Shown: positions 1 to 6,328 of the stretch, piece after piece | Layout: each line of letters starts with the position of its first letter | Position numbering within the stretch: position 1 is the first letter of the stretch | Origin: DATMXS01 sp050260275 | Lineage (GTDB): Bacteria; Acidobacteriota; Terriglobia; Bryobacterales; Bryobacteraceae | DNA: 13,021 nucleotides | NCBI GenBank assembly: GCA_050260275.1 | Contig: JBLNBX010000213.1 | Location: forward strand, 1-13,021 | Reading direction: 5' to 3' | Made by a program: the position numbers and the translations under genes | Notes under the pieces: generated by a model | What the model saw: only the letters and a program-made list of their open reading frames with translations | Told to the model about the DNA's origin: nothing | The model's database searches: none

Positions 1-57
1 CGCCGCGACGGCCAGCGGCAACAAGACCGCCACTCGGAGTATACGATTAGCCCGCAA
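1..57 (-). CDS. N-terminus of a probable exported protein (partial, runs off window)
   Basis: Only the first 19 codons are present, read leftward from a TTG at 57-55. The peptide is MRANRILRVAVLLPLAVAA. It has three arginines, then an uninterrupted hydrophobic run rich in A, V and L, which looks like the n- and h-regions of a signal peptide or an N-terminal membrane anchor. An in-frame TAA (69-67) lies four codons upstream, so the start cannot lie much further back. A hexamer TAAACT (69-64) ends exactly 6 nt before the TTG, the same spacing seen at several other genes here. A weak GAAGG also lies in between. A GTG nine codons in is an alternative start. The gene lies 35 bp downstream of the M16 protease on the same strand. 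Its function cannot be told from this fragment. Confidence 0.45.
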   Translation of the reverse strand, partial: MRANRILRVAVLLPLAVAA

Positions 58-63
58 GCCTTC

Positions 64-69
64 AGTTTA
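64..69 (-). promoter_or_regulatory. -10-like hexamer TAAACT before the TTG start at 57
   Basis: Read on the minus strand, TAAACT is followed by 6 nt (gaaggc) and then the TTG. This spacing would place transcription initiation at the start codon itself. No convincing -35 is visible. Support comes mainly from the recurrence of the same arrangement at other genes in the window. Confidence 0.35.
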
Positions 70-92
70 CTATCGGAACCAGAGCACCGGGA

Positions 93-1379
93 TCAACAAG
101 CGAGATCTTCGCGGCTGAGCCGGAAACCGTTCAGGCTGCCGAGAACCGTGACGGCGATCTGCCGCGTGTCGAAGAACGACTGCGCGACCCGCTGCACGTC
201 CTCGCGGGTGACGCGCTCGACGCTCTCTTCGAGTTCTTCAATGGTGAAGAACCGGCCGAAGTACATCTCCTGCCGCGCCAGATTGGACATCCGGCTGCTC
301 GACGACTCCAGGCTGAGTGCCAGGGATCCCTTCAGGTAGTTGATCGCGCGGCGGAGCTCGTCCTCCGTCACGTATTCCTCTTTAAGGCGCGAAAACTCGT
401 CGCAGATGGACCTTATCAGCCTGCCGGCTTGCTCGATCGATGCTCCGGCGTACACGAGAAGGCAGCCGGTGTCACGGTACGGGTTCAGGTCGGAGAAGAC
501 CGAGTAGGCGAGGCCCTGCCGCTCGCGAATCTCCTGGAACAGGCGCGAACTCATGCCTCCGCCGAGGATCGTGTTCAGGACGTAGCATGCGAAACGGTCA
601 CTGTGCGGAAGCGGGTATGAAGGCACGCCCAGGCAAACGTGAGCCTGTTCGAGTGCCTTCTTGTCTTTCAGGCAGATGTGCGCATGCGTGCCGGGCCGCG
701 GGCCGTGCTCCGCCGGGGCTCCGGCGGGCATGCGTCCAAAGCCATCAGCGGCGAGGGCGACTATCCGCTCATGCGCTATGTTGCCGGCGGCGGTGATGAT
801 GGTGTTCGCGCCCGTGTACGTGCGGTTGTAGTGCTCCACGACGGCATCGCGGCTGAACCGCCGCACTGTCTCGCGGGTTCCCAGAATCGGCCTGCCGAGC
901 CCGTGGCCTTTCCAGAAGTTGGACGCGAACATCTCGTGCACGACGTACTCGGGATTGTCCGCTTCCATCTTGAGTTCCTCGATGATCACCTTCTTCTCGC
1001 GATCGAATTCGTGCGCGGGAAAGAGCGGGTCGAGGATGAGGTCCGAGAGCACGTCGAAGCCCTGGGCGAGGTGCTCGTCCAGGACCTTGATGTCGAAGCT
1101 CACCAGTTCCTTGGCGGTGAATGCGTCCAGGTTGCCTCCGATGGCGTCTACGTCGCGTGCGATCGCCTGCGCCGAGCGGCGCGTGGTGCCCTTGAACAGC
1201 ATGTGCTCGACGAAATGGCAGATCCCGCTCTCGTTGGCGGGCTCGCTGCGCGATCCGGTGCCGATCCAGACTCCCACCGCGACCGAGCGCACGTGCGGCA
1301 TCGCCTCGGTCACCACGCGGATGCCGTTGGGAAGCACGGTCCGCTGTACATCAGGCGTAGATTTAGCGGGTGCTGGCAT
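93..1379 (-). CDS. M16 family zinc metalloprotease (processing-peptidase/insulinase type)
   Basis: This 428-residue protein belongs to the M16 family of inverted-zincin proteases, related to mitochondrial processing peptidase beta and Bacillus YmxG. The zinc site is visible as HFVEH at residues 55-59 (H55, E58, H59). The third ligand is probably E135 in the VIIEEL segment, at the usual distance of about 76 residues. The C-terminal half carries the second, non-catalytic M16 domain, with the conserved RERQGLAYSV stretch at 284-293. The length is normal for the short bacterial form. I see no signal peptide, so it probably acts in the cytoplasm on an unknown substrate. The ATG at 1379-1377 is well bounded, since an in-frame TAA lies two codons upstream. 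No Shine-Dalgarno is seen. A 6-bp hairpin (1392-1407) sits just upstream. It is divergent from rlmN, and a putative exported protein follows 35 bp downstream. The family call is secure and the physiological role unknown. Confidence 0.93.
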   Translation of the reverse strand: MPAPAKSTPDVQRTVLPNGIRVVTEAMPHVRSVAVGVWIGTGSRSEPANESGICHFVEHMLFKGTTRRSAQAIARDVDAIGGNLDAFTAKELVSFDIKVLDEHLAQGFDVLSDLILDPLFPAHEFDREKKVIIEELKMEADNPEYVVHEMFASNFWKGHGLGRPILGTRETVRRFSRDAVVEHYNRTYTGANTIITAAGNIAHERIVALAADGFGRMPAGAPAEHGPRPGTHAHICLKDKKALEQAHVCLGVPSYPLPHSDRFACYVLNTILGGGMSSRLFQEIRERQGLAYSVFSDLNPYRDTGCLLVYAGASIEQAGRLIRSICDEFSRLKEEYVTEDELRRAINYLKGSLALSLESSSSRMSNLARQEMYFGRFFTIEELEESVERVTREDVQRVAQSFFDTRQIAVTVLGSLNGFRLSREDLAC

Positions 1380-1383
1380 GGTT

Positions 1384-1407
1384 GCTTAAGCGGGAGCATC
1401 CGCTCCC
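1384..1407 (-). promoter_or_regulatory. Hairpin and palindrome immediately upstream of the M16 protease start
   Basis: Read on the minus strand, GGGAGC-GGAT-GCTCCC (1407-1392) forms a 6-bp hairpin with a 4-nt loop. The palindrome GCTTAAGC (1391-1384) follows directly, then 4 nt and the ATG. No T-tract follows, so this is not an intrinsic terminator. It could be a protein-binding site or a structured 5' leader, and I cannot tell which. Confidence 0.3.
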
Positions 1408-1474
1408 CGGCGCGTCGAATGCGAGGTCCTGGGCCCACCCTGATAGTGGTGGCGGCCGACTGCGCCCTTGCTTA

Positions 1475-1480
1475 ATTGTC
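1475..1480 (-). promoter_or_regulatory. Candidate -10 element GACAAT for the M16 protease
   Basis: GACAAT on the minus strand lies in the M16/rlmN intergenic region, about 95 nt before the protease ATG. It belongs to an 11-base string, GTGGGACAATT, repeated exactly upstream of the MFS gene (12154-12144), where GACAAT ends 6 nt before a GTG start. If used here, the protease mRNA would have a leader of roughly 90 nt holding the 1392-1407 hairpin. This rests on the match alone. Confidence 0.25.
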
Positions 1481-1528
1481 CCACCTGCCCGGCCCGAAAG
1501 CCACGCCAGCGCGAGTTGCCGCCGCTGC

Positions 1529-1534
1529 TAGACT
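1529..1534 (+). promoter_or_regulatory. -10-like hexamer TAGACT before rlmN
   Basis: TAGACT is followed by 6 nt (caaagt) and then the rlmN GTG. No Shine-Dalgarno is present. The spacing puts the predicted transcription start at the G of the GTG, implying a leaderless message. No clear -35 is seen. Confidence 0.45.
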
Positions 1535-1540
1535 CAAAGT

Positions 1541-2569
1541 GTGGAAGCCCTGATCGGCCTGGAACTCCATGAATTAGAGGAGCTTCTGGGCGCCACGGAG
1601 CCCCGCTACCGCGCGCGGCAACTTTACACGGCGCTGTACCGCGAGCGCCGTTCCGATCTGCACGAGGTTCTGACGCTGCCCGCTTCCCTCCGCGAGCGTC
1701 TCGCCGGGCGGTATACCGTCGGGGTCCCGGGCATCGAGCGCCGCTTCGACTCCGCTGACGGCACGCGCCGGTACCTGTTGCGGCTCGCCGACGGGCGAAC
1801 GGTCGAGAGCGTCACCATGCCTGAGGAGGGACGCCAGACGATCTGCATCTCGACACAGGTGGGCTGCCCCGTCGCGTGCCGCTTCTGCCTGACGGCGCGG
1901 CTCGGGCTGGAGCGGAATTTGACAGCAGGGGAGATAGCCGGAGAGGTCCTGGCCATAGCGGCGGACAATGGCCTGAAGATCGAGGGCGAGCGCGTGAACG
2001 TGGTCATGATGGGGCAGGGCGAGCCGTTGCTCAACCTTGAAAACGTGCTCAAGGCTACGCGCATACTGCTGGACCCGGCGGGTGTTGGCCTGTCGCCGCG
2101 CAGGATGACGCTCTCGACCGCGGGCATCATCCCGGGGATCGACGCGCTCGGCCGCGAGCGGGTGCGGCCGAAACTGGCCATCTCTCTGAACGCCTCCACC
2201 GAGGAGCAGCGCCGCGTTCTGATGCCGGTTACCCGGAAATACCACCTGGCCGATCTGATAGAGGCGTGCCGGCGTTTTCCCCTCCGGCCGTGGGAACGGC
2301 TCACGTTCGAGTACGTGATGCTCAAGGGCGTGAACGATTCGGATGCGGACGCGCGCAGGGTGGTGCGGCTGCTCGCGCACCTGAAGTGCAAGGTGAACCT
2401 GATCCCGCTCAACCCCGGTCCGGACATTCCCTACGAGCCGCCCGAACCGGAACGCGTGGCCGCATTCCAGGAGATCGTGAAGCGCTCCGTGCCGTGCTTC
2501 GTCCGGAAACCGCGCGGCCGTGACGTGTTCGCCGCCTGCGGGCAGCTCAGCCGCATGTCGGGAGGTTGA
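1541..2569 (+). CDS. rlmN: 23S rRNA (adenine-2503-C2)/tRNA (A37) methyltransferase RlmN
   Basis: This 342-residue radical-SAM enzyme methylates C2 of A2503 in 23S rRNA and, in the characterised E. coli enzyme, A37 of some tRNAs. The cluster-binding CX3CX2C is C109-C113-C116 (GCPVACRFC). The two further cysteines of the RlmN mechanism are also present: C102 in TICISTQ, seven residues before the first cluster cysteine as C118 is before C125 in E. coli, and the methyl-carrying C333 in the C-terminal AACGQL. The SAM-contacting GQGEP motif is at 158-162. Length and ends fit the family. The N-terminal RNA-binding segment begins right at the GTG (1541), which lies 6 nt after a TAGACT hexamer. It is divergent from the M16 protease. 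Its TGA directly abuts the TGA of the convergent flippase, and I find no terminator after it. Confidence 0.97.
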   Translation: MEALIGLELHELEELLGATEPRYRARQLYTALYRERRSDLHEVLTLPASLRERLAGRYTVGVPGIERRFDSADGTRRYLLRLADGRTVESVTMPEEGRQTICISTQVGCPVACRFCLTARLGLERNLTAGEIAGEVLAIAADNGLKIEGERVNVVMMGQGEPLLNLENVLKATRILLDPAGVGLSPRRMTLSTAGIIPGIDALGRERVRPKLAISLNASTEEQRRVLMPVTRKYHLADLIEACRRFPLRPWERLTFEYVMLKGVNDSDADARRVVRLLAHLKCKVNLIPLNPGPDIPYEPPEPERVAAFQEIVKRSVPCFVRKPRGRDVFAACGQLSRMSGG

Positions 2570-4123
2570 TCAGGCAGCTCTGGCGCCAACACGGCGCAAT
2601 ACCATCCGAAACACCATCCCCCGATGTGGCTTCTCGACGATGAACAGCATGGCCGCGGAGTAGTAAACCGTTCCGATGGACGCTGCCGCAACGAGCACCT
2701 GAACGAGCGTCGCGCCGGGCAGCACGCTCTGCCTGGCCCACCAGGCCGCGGCCAGCAACGGAATCGCGATCAGGGCGGGACGCAGGTAGATGGAGCGCAT
2801 GTACTCGCGGTAGCTGAATCCCAGGTCTCGGCACACCAGCCAGGGCGTCAGCAAGCCACGGACGGCGATCATCAGAAGACTGGCAAGCCAGGCAGCGCCC
2901 AGGATTCCGTACCTGGGGACGATGAAGTACAGTCCGGCGCTCAGGGCCAGCCCTTCGGCGAGCAGCGCGCGGGTGTAGTTCTTGTGGCGCGCCAGGCCGA
3001 AAAGGATGGCGCTCGAGTTGAACTGCCCGGCGATGGCGATGACTACGCCAACGGTCAGGACCGGCAGCAACGGCGCGCTCATGGCTACATAGGCGGGGTC
3101 CCGTATCCAGGCGCGAATCAGCTCCCGCCCGTAGACGATCAGAAATATCGCGACCGGCATGATGAGAACGAGGCAGTACCGGTTCACGAGTATTCCGAGC
3201 CGCGGGATGGCGGCGTGCTCCTCGCGCGCTTGCAGTTCCGAGGCGTTTGATGTCGTGACAAGCGCCACGCGCGATACAGCGTCTCCGGCGTACTGAAGAA
3301 GCCGCACAGGGACGCTGTAGTAGCCTACGAACGCGGCCGGGCGGAACAGGCCGATAATTATTGGGCCGCTCTGGTTGAGTAGCTGAGAAGCGACGGTGCC
3401 AGTCACCGTGTGCACCCCGTACCCGATGAGCTGCTTCAACATGCGGAAGCTGGCCAGCCGGGGCGAGAAGCGCTGCTCCGGGAAAACCCACCGGAAGCTG
3501 AGAATGCTCAGCGCGTAGCCGAACACCTGCGCCGCCACGACAAGCACCCCGAGTGCGAATATCTTGTAGCCGAGGAACAGGAGCACCGCGGTGCCCACCA
3601 CACGCACCGTGGTGACGGCAATCCAGATGCGGCTGGACATGTCGAAGCGCTGAAAACCTTCGAGAGCCGCCGTGAAAACGTTGAAGATCATCCCCAGCGA
3701 CCAGCTCACGCCAATCAGCACCACGAGGAAACGGAACTCATTGTGCAGACCGGGAGAGACGTTGAAGAGCCGATCGATGTGGCGGGATAGCACCCAGCTA
3801 CCGGCCATTAGCGCCAGCGCCAGCACGGAGAAGAACGCGACGCCGGTATTGATGACCTCATTGATGCGTGCGGTGTCGTCTATGGCCCGGTACTCGGCCG
3901 AGTACTTCACCGTGGCGGAGCGGAGGCCGAGATCGAACAGCCAGTAGTTCTCGACCAGACCGAAGGCCAGCACCCACACACCGTAACCTTCGTTGCCGAG
4001 CTTGCGAATAAGGTATGGGGACAGGAATATCCCCGAGCCCACGGCGATGGCTACGCCGAGCCAGTTCCAAAGGACGTTAGTGAAGAAGCGCTCCCCGCGC
4101 TGGTGCTGTGAGGTGGTCCCCAG
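2570..4123 (-). CDS. Polysaccharide/lipid-linked oligosaccharide flippase (Wzx/MATE-like), probable CTG start
   Basis: This is an integral membrane protein of the MVF/Wzx polysaccharide-transporter superfamily. It probably flips lipid-linked sugar units across the inner membrane for surface polysaccharide. About 14 hydrophobic segments can be counted over 517 residues, usual for the family. The N-terminal signature WNWLGVAIAVGSGIFLSPYL followed by IRKLG is typical. The first half of that helix lies upstream of the first ATG/GTG/TTG codon in frame (GTG 4042-4040). Between that GTG and the upstream in-frame TAG (4150-4148) the only plausible start is CTG at 4123-4121. It lies 8 nt after a TAGAAT hexamer, the same spacing as at acnA. 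I therefore extend the gene by 27 codons. If GTG 4042 were used, TM1 would be cut in half. The C-terminal TGA abuts the rlmN stop. No sugar-polymer operon surrounds it, so the substrate is unknown. Confidence 0.88.
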   Translation of the reverse strand: MGTTSQHQRGERFFTNVLWNWLGVAIAVGSGIFLSPYLIRKLGNEGYGVWVLAFGLVENYWLFDLGLRSATVKYSAEYRAIDDTARINEVINTGVAFFSVLALALMAGSWVLSRHIDRLFNVSPGLHNEFRFLVVLIGVSWSLGMIFNVFTAALEGFQRFDMSSRIWIAVTTVRVVGTAVLLFLGYKIFALGVLVVAAQVFGYALSILSFRWVFPEQRFSPRLASFRMLKQLIGYGVHTVTGTVASQLLNQSGPIIIGLFRPAAFVGYYSVPVRLLQYAGDAVSRVALVTTSNASELQAREEHAAIPRLGILVNRYCLVLIMPVAIFLIVYGRELIRAWIRDPAYVAMSAPLLPVLTVGVVIAIAGQFNSSAILFGLARHKNYTRALLAEGLALSAGLYFIVPRYGILGAAWLASLLMIAVRGLLTPWLVCRDLGFSYREYMRSIYLRPALIAIPLLAAAWWARQSVLPGATLVQVLVAAASIGTVYYSAAMLFIVEKPHRGMVFRMVLRRVGARAA

Positions 4124-4131
4124 ATGCCTCC

Positions 4132-4137
4132 ATTCTA
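4132..4137 (-). promoter_or_regulatory. -10-like hexamer TAGAAT before the flippase CTG start
   Basis: On the minus strand the sequence reads cgcTAGAAT, then 8 nt (ggaggcat), then CTG. The acnA start has the same hexamer and the same 8-nt spacing. The GGAGG inside the spacer could also act as a Shine-Dalgarno, but it lies only 3 nt from the CTG, which is unusually close. Confidence 0.4.
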
Positions 4138-4207
4138 GCGGCGGGGGCTAACGGACTGCCTCTGGTTTAGCGGTGGAGCGATTGAGAGTGGGCCAAAAGC
4201 TTACGCA

Positions 4208-4273
4208 CCCTCGCGCTTAACGCTGCGAGGGGTCTTGCCATCGTGCGGACCCGCAAAACGCGGGTCTTTTCTT
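4208..4273 (+). promoter_or_regulatory. Candidate attenuator-like structured RNA upstream of argS
   Basis: Three helices can be drawn on the plus strand. The first is CCCTCGC (4208-4214) with GCGAGGG (4225-4231). The second is GGGTC (4230-4234) with GACCC (4248-4252). The third is the terminator stem GACCCGC (4248-4254) with GCGGGTC (4260-4266). The second shares bases with both others, so it excludes them, which is the usual geometry of an anti-terminator. No T-box, riboswitch or leader-peptide signature that I know is visible. The region could equally be the 3' end of a small RNA starting somewhere in 4140-4205. I do not recognise a known RNA family here. Confidence 0.35.
4248..4273 (+). 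terminator. Intrinsic terminator on the plus strand, between the flippase and argS
   Basis: A perfect 7-bp G+C-rich stem, GACCCGC/GCGGGTC with loop AAAAC, is followed at once by TTTTCTT. This is a textbook Rho-independent terminator and the only one in the window with a good T-tract. The nearest plus-strand gene upstream is rlmN, which ends 1.7 kb earlier. It therefore ends an unannotated RNA, an rlmN read-through transcript, or an argS leader. Confidence 0.75.
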
Positions 4274-4350
4274 GCAGTTTGCAACCTGGAAGGCGCGGCC
4301 CCGCTCCACCGAACCGCGCGCTTGTGCGAGCGGCGGGCGAAATCCGATAC

Positions 4351-4356
4351 TAGAGT
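4351..4356 (+). promoter_or_regulatory. -10-like hexamer TAGAGT before argS
   Basis: The sequence reads tacTAGAGT, then 5 nt (ttccc), then the argS GTG. There is no Shine-Dalgarno. It sits downstream of the 4248-4273 terminator, so argS transcribed from here would bypass that structure. Confidence 0.42.
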
Positions 4357-4361
4357 TTCCC

Positions 4362-6308
4362 GTGTTTCATCAACTTGAAGCGAAATTGCAACAGGCCGTC
4401 TCTGCGCACGTGAAGCAGAAGTACGGCTATGACGCGCCGGTGGCGGTCGAAACGCCGAAGCAGCCCGAGTTTGGCGAGATGGCCTTGCCTCTGGCCTTTC
4501 AACTCGCCAAGATCGCGCGCCGCGCGCCCAAGCAGATAGCGCAGGAACTGGTGGCGGAACTGAGCGGGCTGGAGGGTGTTGCCGCGCTCGAGGTGGCCGG
4601 CAATGGCTACATCAACGTCAGGCTGGACCGCGCCCGCTATGCCACCGCGCTCCTCGCGCCTGAGGCGCCGCCGGCGGCTGACGGCGAGAAGATCGTCGTC
4701 GAGCACACGAACATCAACCCGAACAAAGCTGCTCACATCGGGCATCTTCGCAACGCGGTGCTAGGCGACACGTTCGTCCGCATGCTGCGCGCGCGCGGGC
4801 GCCGTGTTGAGGTGCAGAACTACATAGACAACACGGGCGTGCAGGTGGCCGACGTCGTGGTGGGCTTCCATCACCTGGAGAAGAAGTCGCCGGCGGACGT
4901 GGAGCGGCTGATAAGCTCCGGCGCGCGTTTCGATTACATCTGCTGGGATCTCTACGCGCGCGTTTCGGAGATGTACAAGCAGAATCCGCAGGCGCTCGCG
5001 TGGCGCGCCGATGCGCTGCACGCGATCGAAGCGGGGACCGGCGTGCAGGCCGAACTCGCGAACGTGGTGGCCAATGCGATAGTGTTCGCGCACATCGGAA
5101 CGATGTGGCGGCTCGGCATCGTCTATGACGTGCTGCCGCGCGAGAGCGAAATTCTCCACCTGAAGTTCTGGGCCGCCGCGTTCGAACTGCTCAAGCAGCG
5201 CAAGGCCATCTACCTCGAGACCGAGGGCAAGAACGCCGGATGCTGGGTGATGCCCGGCGCTGCGTTCCGCGATGAAGGCGACGGTGAGAGCGACAGCAAA
5301 GTGATCGTGCGCTCGAACGGCACCGTGACCTACGTAGGCAAGGACATCGCCTACCAGCTCTGGAAGTTCGGGCTGCTCGGCAAGGATTTCTACTACCGCC
5401 CGTTGCTTACATACCCGAACGGGCACCAGGCGTGGGTTTCGACGGATGAGCCGGCCGAAGGCGCGCCCAAGTTCGGCCACGCGGACCGCGTCTACAATGT
5501 AATCGACTCGCGGCAGAGCTATCTGCAGGATGTGGTCGCGGCCGGCCTGAGGCTGCTCGGCTACGAGGAGCAGGCTGAGCGCTCCATTCACTTCTCGTAT
5601 GAGATGGTGGCGCTGTCGCCGCGCGCCTGCGCGGAGCTTGGCATCCCACTTTCGGAAGAAGACAAGAAGCGGCCGTACGTGGAGATGTCCGGGCGGCGCG
5701 GGCTGGGCGTGAAGGCGGACGACCTCATCGATAAGCTGGTTCAGGAGGCGCTGGCCGAGGTTGCCTCGCGGCACCCTGACGATCCTCCCGAAAAACAGCA
5801 TCGCATCGCGATACAGATCGCCACGGGCGCGCTGCGATACTTCCTGCTGAAGTACACGCGAAGCTCGGTGATCGCTTTCGATTTCGCCGAGGCGCTCAGC
5901 TTCGAGGGCGAAACCGGGCCCTACGTGCAATACGCCGCCGTGCGCGCGCGCTCCATATGGCGCAAGCTCGAAGAGCGCGGCGAGCGAGTACCGGATTTCG
6001 CCGCCGAACTGACGGCCGAGGTGTTCGCGCGGCAGCTCCAGCAGGAGGACTTCTGGCAGCTCGTGCTGGCCGCGTCGAAAGCCGACTCGGCCATCGAACG
6101 AGCCATCGCCGCGGGCGAGCCCGCGCACGTCGCCAAGTACGCTTTCCAGCTCGCGCAGGCGTTTAACAACTTCTATCACGAGTACCCAGTGCTCACGGAA
6201 CAGAACCGCGAGCGCAAGGTGTTCCTGCTGTGGCTGTGCGGTTACTTCCGCGACCAGCTCGAGAGAACGCTGGCCGTGTTGGGCATCGACGTCCCGGAGT
6301 ACATGTAA
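4362..6308 (+). CDS. argS: Arginyl-tRNA synthetase (class I)
   Basis: This 648-residue enzyme charges tRNA-Arg with arginine using ATP. Residues 1-95 form the ArgRS-specific N-terminal domain that contacts the tRNA elbow. The class I HIGH motif is intact at 125-128 within NPNKAAHIGHLRNAVLGDTF. The KMSKS position reads EMSGRRG (441-447), so its lysines are missing. Many ArgRSs lack canonical KMSKS and use a lysine just before HIGH instead, and K122 fits that role. The C-terminal DALR anticodon-binding domain starts near GPYVQYAAVRARS (519-531) and ends with the usual LGIDVPEYM. I chose GTG 4362 because MFHQLEAKLQ is a normal family N-terminus and a TAGAGT hexamer lies 5 nt before it. A TTG at 4272 would add 30 unrelated residues and lies inside the terminator tail. 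acnA follows 20 bp after the TAA. Confidence 0.96.
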   Translation: MFHQLEAKLQQAVSAHVKQKYGYDAPVAVETPKQPEFGEMALPLAFQLAKIARRAPKQIAQELVAELSGLEGVAALEVAGNGYINVRLDRARYATALLAPEAPPAADGEKIVVEHTNINPNKAAHIGHLRNAVLGDTFVRMLRARGRRVEVQNYIDNTGVQVADVVVGFHHLEKKSPADVERLISSGARFDYICWDLYARVSEMYKQNPQALAWRADALHAIEAGTGVQAELANVVANAIVFAHIGTMWRLGIVYDVLPRESEILHLKFWAAAFELLKQRKAIYLETEGKNAGCWVMPGAAFRDEGDGESDSKVIVRSNGTVTYVGKDIAYQLWKFGLLGKDFYYRPLLTYPNGHQAWVSTDEPAEGAPKFGHADRVYNVIDSRQSYLQDVVAAGLRLLGYEEQAERSIHFSYEMVALSPRACAELGIPLSEEDKKRPYVEMSGRRGLGVKADDLIDKLVQEALAEVASRHPDDPPEKQHRIAIQIATGALRYFLLKYTRSSVIAFDFAEALSFEGETGPYVQYAAVRARSIWRKLEERGERVPDFAAELTAEVFARQLQQEDFWQLVLAASKADSAIERAIAAGEPAHVAKYAFQLAQAFNNFYHEYPVLTEQNRERKVFLLWLCGYFRDQLERTLAVLGIDVPEYM

Positions 6309-6310
6309 GG

Positions 6311-6325
6311 GCGCTAGAATAGCGC
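6311..6325 (+). promoter_or_regulatory. Inverted repeat GCGCTA-N3-TAGCGC overlapping the acnA -10-like hexamer TAGAAT
   Basis: A perfect 6-bp inverted repeat with a 3-nt spacer occupies the argS-acnA gap, ending 3 nt before the acnA ATG. The hexamer TAGAAT (6315-6320), 8 nt before the ATG, lies within it. It could be an operator over the acnA promoter or a small hairpin at the 5' end of the message. It lacks a T-tract, so it is a poor terminator for argS. Confidence 0.4.
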
Positions 6326-6328
6326 TGG

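Noticed and set aside
639..1475. 278-codon plus-strand frame opposite the M16 protease
   Set aside because: Antisense to a gene with an intact zinc site; no family resemblance and low-complexity composition.
2583..2597. Hairpin GCGCC-AACAC-GGCGC just after the rlmN stop as its terminator
   Set aside because: Only 5 bp, no T-tract, and it lies within flippase codons.
2547..3491. 314-codon minus-strand frame inside the flippase gene
   Set aside because: Alternative-frame shadow of the flippase without motifs; it also runs past the flippase stop into antisense rlmN.
4165..4195. tRNA D-arm-like string (TTTAGCGGTGGAGCG)
   Set aside because: No acceptor stem, anticodon arm or T-arm GGTTCGA can be placed around it.
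4272..4361. 30-codon N-terminal extension of argS from TTG 4272
   Set aside because: The TTG lies inside the T-tract of the 4248-4273 terminator. The added residues do not resemble ArgRS, while GTG 4362 has a -10-like hexamer 5 nt before it.
4200..4362. T-box leader controlling argS
   Set aside because: The conserved anti-terminator string AGGGTGGNACCGCG is absent and no specifier loop can be drawn. Only a generic attenuator-like geometry remains.
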